Assembly (NCBI RefSeq): GCF_011369485.1
Contig: NZ_VXCA01000011.1
Span: forward strand, 1 to 64,000
Source: Pseudomonas atagonensis
Lineage (GTDB): Bacteria; Pseudomonadota; Gammaproteobacteria; Pseudomonadales; Pseudomonadaceae
Reading direction: 5' to 3'
Length of the DNA stretch: 64,000 bases
Part shown: one piece after another, positions 48,751 to 60,148 of the stretch
Layout of the letters: each line of letters starts with the position of its first letter
Numbering within the stretch: the first letter of the stretch is position 1
Notes under the pieces: model-generated
Told to the model about the DNA's origin: nothing
Database searches by the model: none
What the model saw: the letters and a program-made list of their open reading frames with translations, nothing else
Translations under genes and position numbers: made by a program

Positions 48751-48880
48751 GTGTGGCGAGAGGATTTATCCCCGTTGGGGTGCGAAGCGCCCCTGAAGCC
48801 CTTCACCGCGCAATCGAGTGCGCAATGACTGGGCCTGGGGCGGCTTCGCCACCCAACGGGGATAAATCCCCTCGCCACAG
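48751..48880. repeat. Long paired repeat between aruC and aruF
   Basis: Inverted copies gtgtggcgagaggatttatc and gataaatcccctcgccacag, with nested ggggtgcgaagcgcccc. Same family as 23621-23754, with one arm showing a substitution (gagagg for gagggg). It lies inside the operon. Confidence 0.9.
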
Positions 48881-48959
48881 AATCCACTCTCAGATGAATC
48901 TGGCCCGAAACAAAAAAATTGGGTTCGACGCCCGAGAGACTCAGGCGCCGAAGGGTCTA

Positions 48960-50325
<1,366 letters not shown>

Positions 50326-50482
50326 TATAGGGTCGCAAAGGCGCAGTTTAAACTGCCCGACGTGGTCTGCGGTGGGCATCAGCGTAATTGATCCGGGTTT
50401 GTGCCGTGCGGTAACTATGTAGTGCACATCGCTTGAGTTTTCCTGCTCTGCTGTGCGCTCTGAAAACGCTTATGGATGAGCC

Positions 50483-53400
50483 ATGAACCCGCAGAACCCT
50501 GAACGCACGGCAGCGCGCACTGACCTTTCCCTCGCGTTGCACGACGACGCGCATTACCTGCATCTGCACCACAACACGCCCGACTGGCTGGCGCAGGCCA
50601 AGCCTCATCGGCGCGAAGCGCTCAAACGCACGCCCGTGCAAATCCGCGACTGGTACAAAAGCGCTTCGCGCGCGCACCACGAGCAACTGCAAACCCTCAA
50701 CGCCGGGCACTGGAAAGCGCAAAACCATGTAGAAAACCTGCTGGCCAACCTCAAGGATGCCAAGACCTTCTGCGAACCCTTGCTCGTCGCCGCCATCAAG
50801 GAACGATTCGGCCTGGAGCTCAACGTCACCGCCACCTTCCTGCGCCTGTACATTCCGGCGGAGAACCCATGGTTCGGCGTCAAATTTGGTGGCAAGCGTG
50901 TCTGGGATGTGTCGCTGCTGGATGCCGCCCTGCACAACTTCGACCAGGACGAAACCCTCGAAGACGCATTCGAAGCCGACTCGTGCTTTATCACGCAGCC
51001 GTCTGTGCAGGGGCAGTTCGAAGTGTTCCATACCCTCAAGCCCAAACTGCCGATCAGCGCGTTTGTGAAGTTGTGCAGAACGCTGGATCTGGGTGAGCAA
51101 TACAAGGCTCACCTGGAAAGCGAGCTCGGCGTTCACTCACCCGAACGGGCAGCCGCATTGAAAGACAGGGTAAACGCCAGCCAAAAAGCCGCGCTGGTGG
51201 CGGCGCTGCAATACGCACGGATGAAAAACGAACTCAGGGAAGATCTGTTCATTTTGATCTCCGGACTGGTCGACGGCCTGCAAGGCATGCGCCTCGATGG
51301 TCAGGCATTGCGCTGTTACGAGCTGGCGATGCTGGCGTCGAAACTGTGCGGCATTCTGCTGTTCACCACCGACCTGGAAAACAGCGAGCGCCCTGCCCGA
51401 CTGGTCGCCTACGTGCCGAATGACCCACTGCACCCCGTCAAGGAGTACGCCTCCAGCCTGGCCTTCGTTCAGGAACTGACCCGGCAATTGCGTCAGCCCG
51501 ACTATCAGCAATTCTTCAGCCGCTTCATCGTGCACAAGGAGCGCGGTCGCTTCTTCGCCACGCTTAATTCACGCCTTGTCGAAATGCGCCGCCATCCGCA
51601 CGAGCGTGGCGATGCACAAGCGGTATGGCGCCCGACGCCAATCGAAAAACCGAAACTCGATATTTCCACCTCGACCATTCAGGAAGAATTGTGGGCGCAG
51701 CAGTTTCTGACGGCGATGAACAAGATTCTCAATGACGCCAGCACCCTTGCCGTCCCCACTGCCGTCGCCGATCAGCAAGCGCGCTGGGCGCTATGGGATA
51801 CGTTCGCGCAAATCGCCACCACGCTGCTGACCGTTGCGGCTTTCATTGCCGCGCCTTTCGTCCCGCTGCTGGGCGAGGTGATGCTCGGGTACATGGCGTA
51901 TCAAACGCTCAACGAAACGTTCGAGGGCGTCATCGACTGGGCCGAGGGACACGCCACACAGGCGTTTCTGCACTTCATGGAAGTCGTCGAATCGGTGGTT
52001 CAACTCGGCACCTTTGCGGCCGGCGGCGCGATTGTCGCCGGTGAATTTCGCAACGTATTGCCCAACCACGTGGTGGCCTTCATCGACCGTTTCAAACCGG
52101 TGAAAACCGCGTCGGGCAAAACCCTCTACTGGAAGCTCGATCTCGCGCCTTACGAGCAAAAAGCATCACTGCCGAAAGATCCGCCGCGCAGCCTTGAAGG
52201 CTTGATCCAGCAGAACGGCAAAACCTTGCTGCCCCTTGAAGACAAGCTCTACGCCGTCAAGCCAAAAGAAGAACCCGGCCACTACAGCATCGAACACCCG
52301 ACTCGCGGCGACGCCTACTTGCCCGAGGCTCAACACTTCAACGACGGCACCTGGCAGACCGCCATTGACCAGCCCTTGCGATGGGACAAGTACCGGATGC
52401 TGCGACGCATCGGGCATAGCGTCGAAAACCTGTCCGCCACGGAGCTTGAACAAGCACTGGAGATCAGCGGCTACCACGAAGACGCCCTGCGCAAAATGCA
52501 CGTCGAACGTGAGCCGCTGCCGCCGTTGCTGGCCGACACACTCAAGCGCTACACCGTGGACAAACAACTGAAAACGTTCATCGAACAAATGAGCGGCACT
52601 GAACCGCAGGCCTGGCTGAAAGCTGATCATCCGACACAACTGCGGCTGCTGACCGAGCGCTGTCTGTGGCCGGAAAAGGCCCTGCGTCTGCTCGATAAAC
52701 AGGGCAACATCATCTGGCAGACCCCGCGTCGCGAAGCACCGACCATCAACCTTGATCAGGAACGACTGGAGGACAATGACCTGCTCAAAACCGTTCTCGG
52801 AAAACTCGACGAAAGCGAGCGTAAACGCCTGCTGGAGGAAGACACCGGCGCACCGCCCACCGCACTGGATGTGCGCACGCGAATCCTGAGAAAAAAACTC
52901 GCCGGCATCGCCGGGCAACTACGCTCCACACTGTTCGACGAGCGCTACCGGGCACTGGAAAAAAGCCCCGACGCCAACACGCAGAAAATCATCGACACTG
53001 CGCCCGGACTGCCAACCAGTGCTGCAGAGGAAGTGCTGCGCGCGGCCAGTGGATCGGAGCTGCAACAGCTTGAGTCCGGAGTCGTACCGCAACGCCTGAA
53101 AAACCTTGCCCGTTGGGCCCTGCAGGCAGTGCGCGTCAATCGAGCGTACGAAGGCCTTCATCTGGACTCGATCAGCAACCCCGACACCACGCGACTGGCC
53201 CTGCACTCGCTCGAACACATCAAGGGCTGGCCGAAGGATCTGCGTATCGAAATTCGCGACTATTCCAGCAATGGAACGCTTCGCGACAGCATCGGCTCAC
53301 CCGAGGCAGGCACACGCAAAATACTGGTGCTCAGAGAGGACGGCCAATTCGAAGCCTTTGATGATCGGGAGCAAGCCTTGGCCGGTGCGCAAGACTTTTA

Positions 53401-55531
53401 TCAATCGATCCTGCAAGCACTGCCGGATGACGCGCGGGAATGGCTGAACATCCATATCGGCCAGGGAACGACACTCAAAAACACCGTACGCCGACACGCC
53501 TTGCCGCGTGACGAACTGCGCAAGATACTGGCCGAGCATCCGCTGCTCAAACCGGCCTACGATCCGCGCTTGATGAGACTGCCCGGTGGCAGCGACGGCT
53601 ATCGCCTCATGCCCTCCGACACCCCGACGCTCGAACAGCGGGCACGGGCACTCAATCCGTCACTCAACGATGAGGAACTGGCAAGCTTTGTACGCCGCCT
53701 GCAAAACCATCCCGACGGCCCGCGCCATGAACTGACGCGTCTCCAAGCAGAATTCCTGCGACTGGACAAAACACTCAGGGACTGGATTGACCAGACCCCG
53801 CAATACCATCCACAAACGGGTGCCCGCCTTACGCCGGCGTCCCTGAGAGAAGCCAAAAACAATCGCCTGCAATTCAAAGTGCAATTGCAGCTTTGCTGGC
53901 GCGATCAGACCCTGCCGCTCGAACAGATGCCGGACGGCGAAAGCGTCCTGCGCTTCACTCGTCCGTTGATTGGCGACCTGCCAGAGATCACGGCCAGTTT
54001 CCGCCACATCAGCCACCTGTCCATCGAGGGCAGCGACGCCGTCTCGGGCATGGGCCGGTTTCTTGAACACTTCCCACAACTGGAACGCCTGGAATTACGC
54101 AAAGTACGCTTGGGACATTTCCCGGACGCGATCAGCGCCATGCCGCGCCTGAACGAACTGATTCTCAGCGAGTGCGGGGTTCGCCTGACCGAACAGAACG
54201 CGCGCGCGCTGGCACAGAACAGCAAGCTGTTGACTCTGGATCTGTTCTCTAACCCGCTCGGACATACTCCCGACTTTGCAGCCTTGCCAGAGCTGATCTA
54301 CCTCGACCTCGCCGATACAGGCATCACCGAACTGCCACCGAGCGTGCTGAAGCATCCGGCCTTGCGCACCGCGATTTTCAACAACAATCAAATCAGTGAA
54401 ATCCCTCTGGATTTCTTCAAATTGCCGATCAGTACTACGGAAGGTTTCGACTTCGCCAGCAATCCGCTGAATGCCGCAACGCGCGAACGAGTCAAACTGC
54501 ACTTTCAGCAAACCAGCCAGGATCTGGGGGTGCTCGCCCCGGCCGCCGACCTGCAACGGGCACAAGCGCTTTACCCCGTGATGCTGCAGAACATTGAGCT
54601 GGCCAGTGACTTTGTCTACAGCCTGTCAGGGGATCTCGCTGCCGGTCGGGTTGAACTGGTTCGACTGCAAACCGAGTACGACACGCTGCGCACGGATCTG
54701 GCGGCATGGACCGGTAACATTCCGGCCGTGAACCTGCTGACCGGCGCGCCCTTCACCGACTTTGAGCTGGCGGAGGAGCACGCTGTTCGCGACGAATTCA
54801 AAGCACTGATCGAGCAATGCTGGCGCAGGGAAAGTGAACTGGACGGCTTTAATTCGGCGCTTGCACCAACCTATGAACTCAACCTCGCAACGCCCATCGT
54901 CGGTGAACTCCCTGCCCTGAGCGCAGACTTCCGTCACGTGTCCCTGCTTTCGATAGTCAGTGAAGATGGCGTGACATCGGGCGTCAGTCGCTTCCTGGAA
55001 AACTTTCCCGATTTGCAGGCGCTGACTGTCCGTGAATGTTCGCTCGGCAGTCTTCCCGAAGCGATATTCAAAATGGGTGATCTGCGATCACTGGTGCTGA
55101 CCGAATGCGATATCAGCCTGACACCTGAGAGCATCGCCGGACTGAGCGAATTGGTCAGACTAGATATTCTCGATCTGGGCTACAACCCTTTGGGATCAAC
55201 GCCTGACGTCAGCCAGATGACTGAGCTGTCGACGCTGATGCTCAACCACACTGGCATCACGCAACTCCCCAAAGGCCTGTTCCAGTTACATGGCCTCGAT
55301 GTGGCAGACCTGAACGACAACGCGATCATCGAGATGCCGATGGATGTACTTGAAGCACCGGTGGACATTGCCCAGAGCATCAATTTCAGGGCCAACCCGT
55401 TCAACGCGCAAAGCCTGAAGATCCTGACGGATTACTTCAATAAGACCGGGGTGGACTTTGGGGTCGACGCCGTCACTGAAAGTGAGGAAATGGAGATGTC
55501 AGATATCGAAGGCTCGGAACCGGAAGAGTGA
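50483..55531 (+). CDS. Large LRR toxin/effector-like protein lacking a NEL domain
   Basis: 1682 residues. The N-terminal ~1050 residues resemble the DUF6543 (dermonecrotic-toxin-like) region found in large LRR proteins of fluorescent pseudomonads, with a hydrophobic stretch near 440-470 (LLTVAAFIAAPFVPLLGEV). Two related modules follow, about 1085-1356 and 1391-1665, each a helical lead (RLQAEFLRLDKTLRDW / RLQTEYDTLRTDLAAW) and about seven leucine-rich repeats (LPELIYLDLADTGITELP / MTELSTLMLNHTGITQLP). The protein ends soon after the second LRR block in an acidic tail; the NEL-type E3 ligase domain often found after this arrangement is absent. No signal peptide. It runs opposite to argR and aruC between which it lies. 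Host-directed or competitive role is inference. Confidence 0.8.
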   Translation: MNPQNPERTAARTDLSLALHDDAHYLHLHHNTPDWLAQAKPHRREALKRTPVQIRDWYKSASRAHHEQLQTLNAGHWKAQNHVENLLANLKDAKTFCEPLLVAAIKERFGLELNVTATFLRLYIPAENPWFGVKFGGKRVWDVSLLDAALHNFDQDETLEDAFEADSCFITQPSVQGQFEVFHTLKPKLPISAFVKLCRTLDLGEQYKAHLESELGVHSPERAAALKDRVNASQKAALVAALQYARMKNELREDLFILISGLVDGLQGMRLDGQALRCYELAMLASKLCGILLFTTDLENSERPARLVAYVPNDPLHPVKEYASSLAFVQELTRQLRQPDYQQFFSRFIVHKERGRFFATLNSRLVEMRRHPHERGDAQAVWRPTPIEKPKLDISTSTIQEELWAQQFLTAMNKILNDASTLAVPTAVADQQARWALWDTFAQIATTLLTVAAFIAAPFVPLLGEVMLGYMAYQTLNETFEGVIDWAEGHATQAFLHFMEVVESVVQLGTFAAGGAIVAGEFRNVLPNHVVAFIDRFKPVKTASGKTLYWKLDLAPYEQKASLPKDPPRSLEGLIQQNGKTLLPLEDKLYAVKPKEEPGHYSIEHPTRGDAYLPEAQHFNDGTWQTAIDQPLRWDKYRMLRRIGHSVENLSATELEQALEISGYHEDALRKMHVEREPLPPLLADTLKRYTVDKQLKTFIEQMSGTEPQAWLKADHPTQLRLLTERCLWPEKALRLLDKQGNIIWQTPRREAPTINLDQERLEDNDLLKTVLGKLDESERKRLLEEDTGAPPTALDVRTRILRKKLAGIAGQLRSTLFDERYRALEKSPDANTQKIIDTAPGLPTSAAEEVLRAASGSELQQLESGVVPQRLKNLARWALQAVRVNRAYEGLHLDSISNPDTTRLALHSLEHIKGWPKDLRIEIRDYSSNGTLRDSIGSPEAGTRKILVLREDGQFEAFDDREQALAGAQDFYQSILQALPDDAREWLNIHIGQGTTLKNTVRRHALPRDELRKILAEHPLLKPAYDPRLMRLPGGSDGYRLMPSDTPTLEQRARALNPSLNDEELASFVRRLQNHPDGPRHELTRLQAEFLRLDKTLRDWIDQTPQYHPQTGARLTPASLREAKNNRLQFKVQLQLCWRDQTLPLEQMPDGESVLRFTRPLIGDLPEITASFRHISHLSIEGSDAVSGMGRFLEHFPQLERLELRKVRLGHFPDAISAMPRLNELILSECGVRLTEQNARALAQNSKLLTLDLFSNPLGHTPDFAALPELIYLDLADTGITELPPSVLKHPALRTAIFNNNQISEIPLDFFKLPISTTEGFDFASNPLNAATRERVKLHFQQTSQDLGVLAPAADLQRAQALYPVMLQNIELASDFVYSLSGDLAAGRVELVRLQTEYDTLRTDLAAWTGNIPAVNLLTGAPFTDFELAEEHAVRDEFKALIEQCWRRESELDGFNSALAPTYELNLATPIVGELPALSADFRHVSLLSIVSEDGVTSGVSRFLENFPDLQALTVRECSLGSLPEAIFKMGDLRSLVLTECDISLTPESIAGLSELVRLDILDLGYNPLGSTPDVSQMTELSTLMLNHTGITQLPKGLFQLHGLDVADLNDNAIIEMPMDVLEAPVDIAQSINFRANPFNAQSLKILTDYFNKTGVDFGVDAVTESEEMEMSDIEGSEPEE

Positions 55532-55553
55532 CATGACAAACCGAGCGTGGCGC

Positions 55554-56534
55554 TTAACCGCGCTCGGGCGGCACCGACGACAACTCGAACGGACTGCTGC
55601 TGCGCCGCTGGTTGCGATCTTCCCGCGGCGTGGCGCCGAAGAAGTTGCGGTAGGCACTGGAGAAATGCGGCCCCGAAGAGAAACCGCAGGACAGGCCGAT
55701 CTGGATGATCGACTTGCTGGTTTGCATCAACATCTGCCGGGCCTTGTTCAGGCGCAGTTCCAGGTAGTACTGGCTCGGCACACGGTTGAGGTATTGCTTG
55801 AAAATCCGCTCCAGCTGCCGACGGGACACGCACACGTGCTGGGCGATTTCGTCGGTGGTCAGCGGCTCTTCGATGTTGGCTTCCATCAGCAACACGGCTT
55901 GCGTCAGCTTCGGATGACTGGAGCCAAGGCGGTTCTGCAACGGAATACGCTGACGCTCGCCGCCTTCACGGATGCGCTCGACCACCAGTTCTTCCGAAAC
56001 GGCGCCGGCCAGTTCGGCACCGTGATCGCGAGCCAGTACCGCCAACAGCAAGTCGAGTACCGACATGCCACCGCACGCGGTCAGGCGATCGCGATCCCAG
56101 TCGAACAGATGACTGGTGGCGATGACTTTCGGGAAGCGTTCGGCGAAATCATCCTGCCAGCGCCAGTGCACGGCCGCGCGATAACCGTCGAGCAAACCAA
56201 GTTGCGCGAGCGGGTAGACACCAGCGGACAAACCGCCGATCACGCAACCGGCACGTACCAGTTGCTTGAGCGCGCTGCTGAGTGCCGGCGCCAGCGTGGT
56301 CGGCGGCTCGTCGGCGAGCAGGAACAGTTTCTGGAAGTTTTCGAGCTTGCCGGCCCAGGCTTCGCCGGGCAATTGCCAGGCGCCTTCGAGCGGCGGTTCG
56401 GCCTGCAGAAACGACAATTCGTAGACCACGTCCGGGTGCACGCGCTGCGCCACACGCAAGGCCTCCTCCGCCAGCGCCAAAGTCAGAGCTTTAGTGCTGG
56501 GCCAAATCAGGAAACCAATTCGATGGGCAGTCAT
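55554..56534 (-). CDS. argR: Arginine-responsive regulator ArgR (AraC family)
   Basis: Pseudomonas ArgR is an AraC/XylS-type activator-repressor, unrelated to E. coli ArgR. The GATase1-like N-terminal domain (HRIGFLIWPSTKALTLALAEEA start, FLQAEPPLEG, GGLSAGVYPLAQLGLLDG) leads to a C-terminal double helix-turn-helix (EPLTTDEIAQHVCVSRRQLERIF and IIQIGLSCGFSSGPHFSSAYR). From the ATG at 56534 it is 326 residues, near the P. aeruginosa length of 329; an ATG at 56573 would add 13 residues. Neither start has a strong ribosome site. It is last in aotJQMOP-argR. Confidence 0.93.
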   Translation of the reverse strand: MTAHRIGFLIWPSTKALTLALAEEALRVAQRVHPDVVYELSFLQAEPPLEGAWQLPGEAWAGKLENFQKLFLLADEPPTTLAPALSSALKQLVRAGCVIGGLSAGVYPLAQLGLLDGYRAAVHWRWQDDFAERFPKVIATSHLFDWDRDRLTACGGMSVLDLLLAVLARDHGAELAGAVSEELVVERIREGGERQRIPLQNRLGSSHPKLTQAVLLMEANIEEPLTTDEIAQHVCVSRRQLERIFKQYLNRVPSQYYLELRLNKARQMLMQTSKSIIQIGLSCGFSSGPHFSSAYRNFFGATPREDRNQRRSSSPFELSSVPPERG

Positions 56535-56614
56535 GGGCGGGTGATCCGAAGCGATGAACAGTGATGAAGGCATGGGCCAATGCTAGCCCGTAATCGAAGC
56601 TGTCGCAGATCCAT

Positions 56615-56704
56615 TGTGGGAGCGGGCTTGCTCGCGAATACGGTGGTTCAGACAGCAATGATGTTGACTGATCGACCGTATTCGCGAGCAAGCCCGCTCC
56701 CACA
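56615..56704. repeat. REP pair between argR and aotP
   Basis: Inverted copies of tgtgggagcgggcttgctcg with a 38-bp inner region containing cggt/accg complementarity. It sits inside the aot-argR operon. Confidence 0.9.
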
Positions 56705-56766
56705 GGGGGATCGGACCAGTCTCCGGGTCGCGAAGCATGACCTAATTTGGTGCATAACGGCAGCGA

Positions 56767-57531
56767 TTACTTGAGGCTGCCCGAGAGGAATTGTTGCAAA
56801 CGTTCAGATTGCGGATTGACCAGCACTTCGCGCGGGTTACCGCTTTCTTCAACAACGCCTTTGTGCAGGAACACCAACTGGTTCGACACTTCACGGGCAA
56901 AGCCCATTTCGTGAGTCACCACCACCATGGTACGACCTTCCTGGGCCAGCGCCTGCATCACCTTCAGCACGTCGCCCACCAGTTCCGGGTCGAGCGCCGA
57001 TGTCGGTTCGTCGAACAGCATCACCTCGGGTTCCATCGCCAGCGCACGAGCAATCGCTACACGCTGCTGCTCGCCGCCGGACATGTGCCCGGGGAATGCG
57101 TCTTTACGATGGGCCACACCAACCTTGTTCAGGTAGTGCTCGGCTTTCTCGCGGGCTTCAGCCTTGGACACACCGAGGACGTGAACCGGCGCTTCCATGA
57201 TGTTTTCCAGCGCGGTCATGTGCGACCACAGGTTGAAATGCTGGAACACCATCGACAGACGCGAACGCATGCGTTGCAGCTGTTTCGGATCAGCGGCTTT
57301 CAGCGCACCGTCCTTGTTCGCGACGAGCTTCAGCTCTTCGTTGTTGAGGAGGATCTTGCCCGCGTGCGGCTGCTCGAGCAGGTTGATGCAGCGCAGGAAA
57401 GTACTTTTGCCGGAGCCACTGGAGCCGATGATGCTGATCACATCGCCGGCTGCCGCTTTCAGGGACACGCCCTTGAGCACTTCGTGACTGCCATAGCGTT
57501 TATGCAGGTCTTGGACTTCAAGTTTGTACAT
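56767..57531 (-). CDS. aotP: Arginine/ornithine ABC transporter ATPase
   Basis: Polar amino-acid ABC transporter ATPase, 254 residues from the ATG at 57531. Walker [12 protein letters not shown] near 36, Q loop FQHFNLW near 96, signature [15 protein letters not shown] near 154, Walker [13 protein letters not shown] near 175, H loop VVTHEMG near 207. A GTG at 57546 is a possible alternative start. It energises AotQM with AotJ for arginine and ornithine uptake. Confidence 0.95.
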   Translation of the reverse strand: MYKLEVQDLHKRYGSHEVLKGVSLKAAAGDVISIIGSSGSGKSTFLRCINLLEQPHAGKILLNNEELKLVANKDGALKAADPKQLQRMRSRLSMVFQHFNLWSHMTALENIMEAPVHVLGVSKAEAREKAEHYLNKVGVAHRKDAFPGHMSGGEQQRVAIARALAMEPEVMLFDEPTSALDPELVGDVLKVMQALAQEGRTMVVVTHEMGFAREVSNQLVFLHKGVVEESGNPREVLVNPQSERLQQFLSGSLK

Positions 57532-57558
57532 GCGGTCGGTTCTCACAAAAACAGTCAG

Positions 57559-58671
57559 TCAGTCGTTGAGCAAGCGCCCGTGACGCAGCGCTTCGCGCCC
57601 CGCCACCTTGGCCAGCCAGAAACCGGGTTGGGCATAGCGCAGCCGTTCAATGGCAAACAGCACCCCGGACGTACCAGCACACACCGTGCTGACCCGATCG
57701 GACAAAGGATCGATCACTTCAAAAATCTCGTCACCGGCCTCGACCCATTCGCCGGGTTGACGCAAAAAGCTCACCACACCGGGGTGCGGCGCCAACAGCA
57801 ATTCGGTGCCCTCGAACGGCATGCCTTCGCACGGTTCGTGAGCAGGGTTCGGCCACTCGCCCGTGATCAGACCCTGCTCGGCAAGGAACGCCAGAATGCC
57901 TTCAGCCCAGGCCTCGGCATCCGCGCGATCGGTGTCGGCTTGACCACCCAATTCGATGGTGGTCGCCAGACAGGCCAGCGGAATCTGCGCGTCCGGGAAC
58001 TGCCGCGACAGACGCAGCCACGGCAGCGAGCAAGCCTCGTCGAAGGAGCTGCCACCGGAATCTTCCGCCAGCAGACCGACCTTCACATTCAGGTGCGCCG
58101 ACAACGAACGCCACTGCGGCCAGTGCTGCGGCAGCGCATACATGTGCAGCGCGGCTTCGGCGTCGCAGTGCAAGTCGAGCACCACGTCGGCGGTGCAGGC
58201 GTGGCTCAGCAGCACACGCTGCATACCTTGCAACTGGCTGCTCGCCTCGGGCAATGCGGCCAGATGATCGGCCATCGCCTTACGGATCAGACGCACATTG
58301 GCGTGTGGATCATCACCAAGACGTTCGGCCAACGCCGCCGCAACCGGCGCGCTCAGCTCGACGAAATCACGGTTGAAATTCTTGCCGCTGCCGGCCTCGA
58401 AACGACCCTGATGATTGCCTTGCAGCAATTGCCCGAGCCCCAACGGGTTAGCCACCGGCACCAGTTCGATGACACCGTTGAGCTGACCTTTGGCTTCGAG
58501 TTCGCCGAGGCGCTTTTTCAGCTCCCAGGCGGTGCGCATGCCCGGCAATTCGTCAGCGTGGAGGCTGGCCTGAATGTAGGCTTTGCGCTCGCCGCTACCG
58601 AAGCGGAACACCGAGACTTTGCGCTCGCTGCCCAGGTGGCTCCACGGCAATAGGTGGTCGATGCGTTCCAT
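57559..58671 (-). CDS. aotO: AotO, succinylglutamate desuccinylase/aspartoacylase family protein
   Basis: 370 residues, related to AstE. Zinc-site residues are kept: ASLHADELPGM near 35 (His, Glu) and DLHCDAEA near 160 (His). It lies in the transporter operon between aotM and aotP, as in P. aeruginosa, where aotO is reported as dispensable for transport. The enzyme's substrate is unknown; a deacylase acting on an imported acyl-amino acid is a reasonable guess. Confidence 0.9.
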   Translation of the reverse strand: MERIDHLLPWSHLGSERKVSVFRFGSGERKAYIQASLHADELPGMRTAWELKKRLGELEAKGQLNGVIELVPVANPLGLGQLLQGNHQGRFEAGSGKNFNRDFVELSAPVAAALAERLGDDPHANVRLIRKAMADHLAALPEASSQLQGMQRVLLSHACTADVVLDLHCDAEAALHMYALPQHWPQWRSLSAHLNVKVGLLAEDSGGSSFDEACSLPWLRLSRQFPDAQIPLACLATTIELGGQADTDRADAEAWAEGILAFLAEQGLITGEWPNPAHEPCEGMPFEGTELLLAPHPGVVSFLRQPGEWVEAGDEIFEVIDPLSDRVSTVCAGTSGVLFAIERLRYAQPGFWLAKVAGREALRHGRLLND

Positions 58672-58672
58672 A

Positions 58673-59371
58673 TCAGTGCTTCCGCGGCGCGAGGTAGCTC
58701 AACCAGCGGCGCTCGGCCAGCTTGAACAGCTTCACCAGAATGAAAGTCAGGCACAGGTAGAACACGCCAGCAGTGATGTACGCCTCGAACGGCAGATAGA
58801 ACTGCGCGTTGACGGTACGCGCAGCACCCGTGATGTCGATCAAGGTCACGATGGACGCCAGACTGGTGGTCTGCAACATCATGATCACTTCGTTGCTGTA
58901 CTGCGGCAGCGCCCGGCGCAGGGCCGATGGCAGCAGGATGCGCTTGTACATCTTGAAGCGCGACATGCCCATGGCCTTGGCCGCTTCGATTTCACCGTTC
59001 GGCGTGGCCTTGAGGCTGCCGGCAATGATTTCAGCGGTGTAGGCGCTGGTGTTGATCGCGAACGCCAGGCACGCACAGAACGTTGCGCTAGACAGCCACG
59101 GCCACAAGAAACTTTCGCGTACCGCTTCGAACTGCGCCAGACCGTAGTAGATCAGGAACAGTTGCACGAGCATCGGCGTGCCACGAATCACGTAAGTGAA
59201 AAGCCACGCCGCGCCGTTGACCACGGCATTTTTCGAGACGCGCATCAGCCCCAGCGGCAGGGCCGCCAACAGACCGAAAAACAGCGACAGCGCGAGCAGT
59301 TTGAGGGTGGTCAGCAGGCCGCCAAAGTACAGCGGCAGAGCCTCCCAAATGACGTTGTAGTCGAAGATCAT
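58673..59371 (-). CDS. aotM: Arginine/ornithine ABC transporter permease
   Basis: Inner-membrane permease of the HisM type, 232 residues, about five membrane helices. The EAA loop EAAKAMGMSRFKMYKRILLP near 136-155 contacts the ATPase. The gene overlaps aotQ by 4 bp and ends one base before aotO. Confidence 0.95.
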   Translation of the reverse strand: MIFDYNVIWEALPLYFGGLLTTLKLLALSLFFGLLAALPLGLMRVSKNAVVNGAAWLFTYVIRGTPMLVQLFLIYYGLAQFEAVRESFLWPWLSSATFCACLAFAINTSAYTAEIIAGSLKATPNGEIEAAKAMGMSRFKMYKRILLPSALRRALPQYSNEVIMMLQTTSLASIVTLIDITGAARTVNAQFYLPFEAYITAGVFYLCLTFILVKLFKLAERRWLSYLAPRKH

Positions 59372-60057
59372 AGATCAGCCGCCCTTACGCCTACCGAGTA
59401 GCGCTTCTCAAGGTGACGCAATGCCAGCAACGAGACACTGGTGATCACCAGGTACATCGCCGCCACTGCGAGGAAGAAGGTAAAAGGCTCGCGCGTGGCG
59501 TCTGCCGCCTGCTTGGCCTTGAACATCATGTCTTGCAGACCGACCACGGAAATCAGCGCCGTCGCCTTGGTCAGTACCAGCCAGTTGTTGGTGAAGCCGG
59601 GAATCGCCAGGCGAATCATCTGCGGCACCATCACCCGGAAGAACACCTGAAAACTGCTCATGCCGTACGCCATGCCCGCTTCGGCCTGACCTTTGGGGAT
59701 CGCCATGAACGCGCCACGGAAAGTTTCCGACAGGTACGCACCGAAGATGAAACCGAGGGTGCCGATACCGGCGGCCAGCGGGTTCAGGTCGATGTAGTCG
59801 TCATAACCGAGCATCGGTGCAACACGGTTGAGCAAGTCCTGACCGCCGTAGAAGATCAGCAGGATCAGCACCAGATCGGGAATCCCGCGGATCACCGTGG
59901 AATACAGATCGCCCAGCCACGCCAGCCAACGAATCGGCGACAGGCGCAACGCGACACCGATCAGCCCGAGAACGATGGCCAGAGCCATGGACGACAAGGC
60001 GAGCTGAAGCGTCAGCCATGCGCCATCGAGGATGACAGCCCCGTAGCCTTTCAACAT
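59368..60057 (-). CDS. aotQ: Arginine/ornithine ABC transporter permease
   Basis: Permease of the HisQ type, 229 residues, partner of AotM in the membrane channel. EAA-loop wording is KGQAEAGMAYGMSSFQVFFR near 123-142. Its ribosome site is aggac. A terminator-like hairpin lies between it and aotJ. Confidence 0.94.
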   Translation of the reverse strand: MLKGYGAVILDGAWLTLQLALSSMALAIVLGLIGVALRLSPIRWLAWLGDLYSTVIRGIPDLVLILLIFYGGQDLLNRVAPMLGYDDYIDLNPLAAGIGTLGFIFGAYLSETFRGAFMAIPKGQAEAGMAYGMSSFQVFFRVMVPQMIRLAIPGFTNNWLVLTKATALISVVGLQDMMFKAKQAADATREPFTFFLAVAAMYLVITSVSLLALRHLEKRYSVGVRAADL

Positions 60058-60083
60058 GATTCAGGTCCTCGAAAGTTGGGATG

Positions 60084-60127
60084 AAAAAATGGCGCAAACC
60101 GCAGAGATCCTGTTGCTTGCGCCATTT
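60084..60127 (-). terminator. Partial terminator/attenuator between aotJ and aotQ
   Basis: Stem aaatggcgcaa / ttgcgccattt followed on the minus strand by T residues, inside the operon. It probably lowers read-through so that the binding protein AotJ is made in excess over the membrane parts. Confidence 0.85.
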
Positions 60128-60148
60128 CGGACTTGTCGCAGAGACGTC

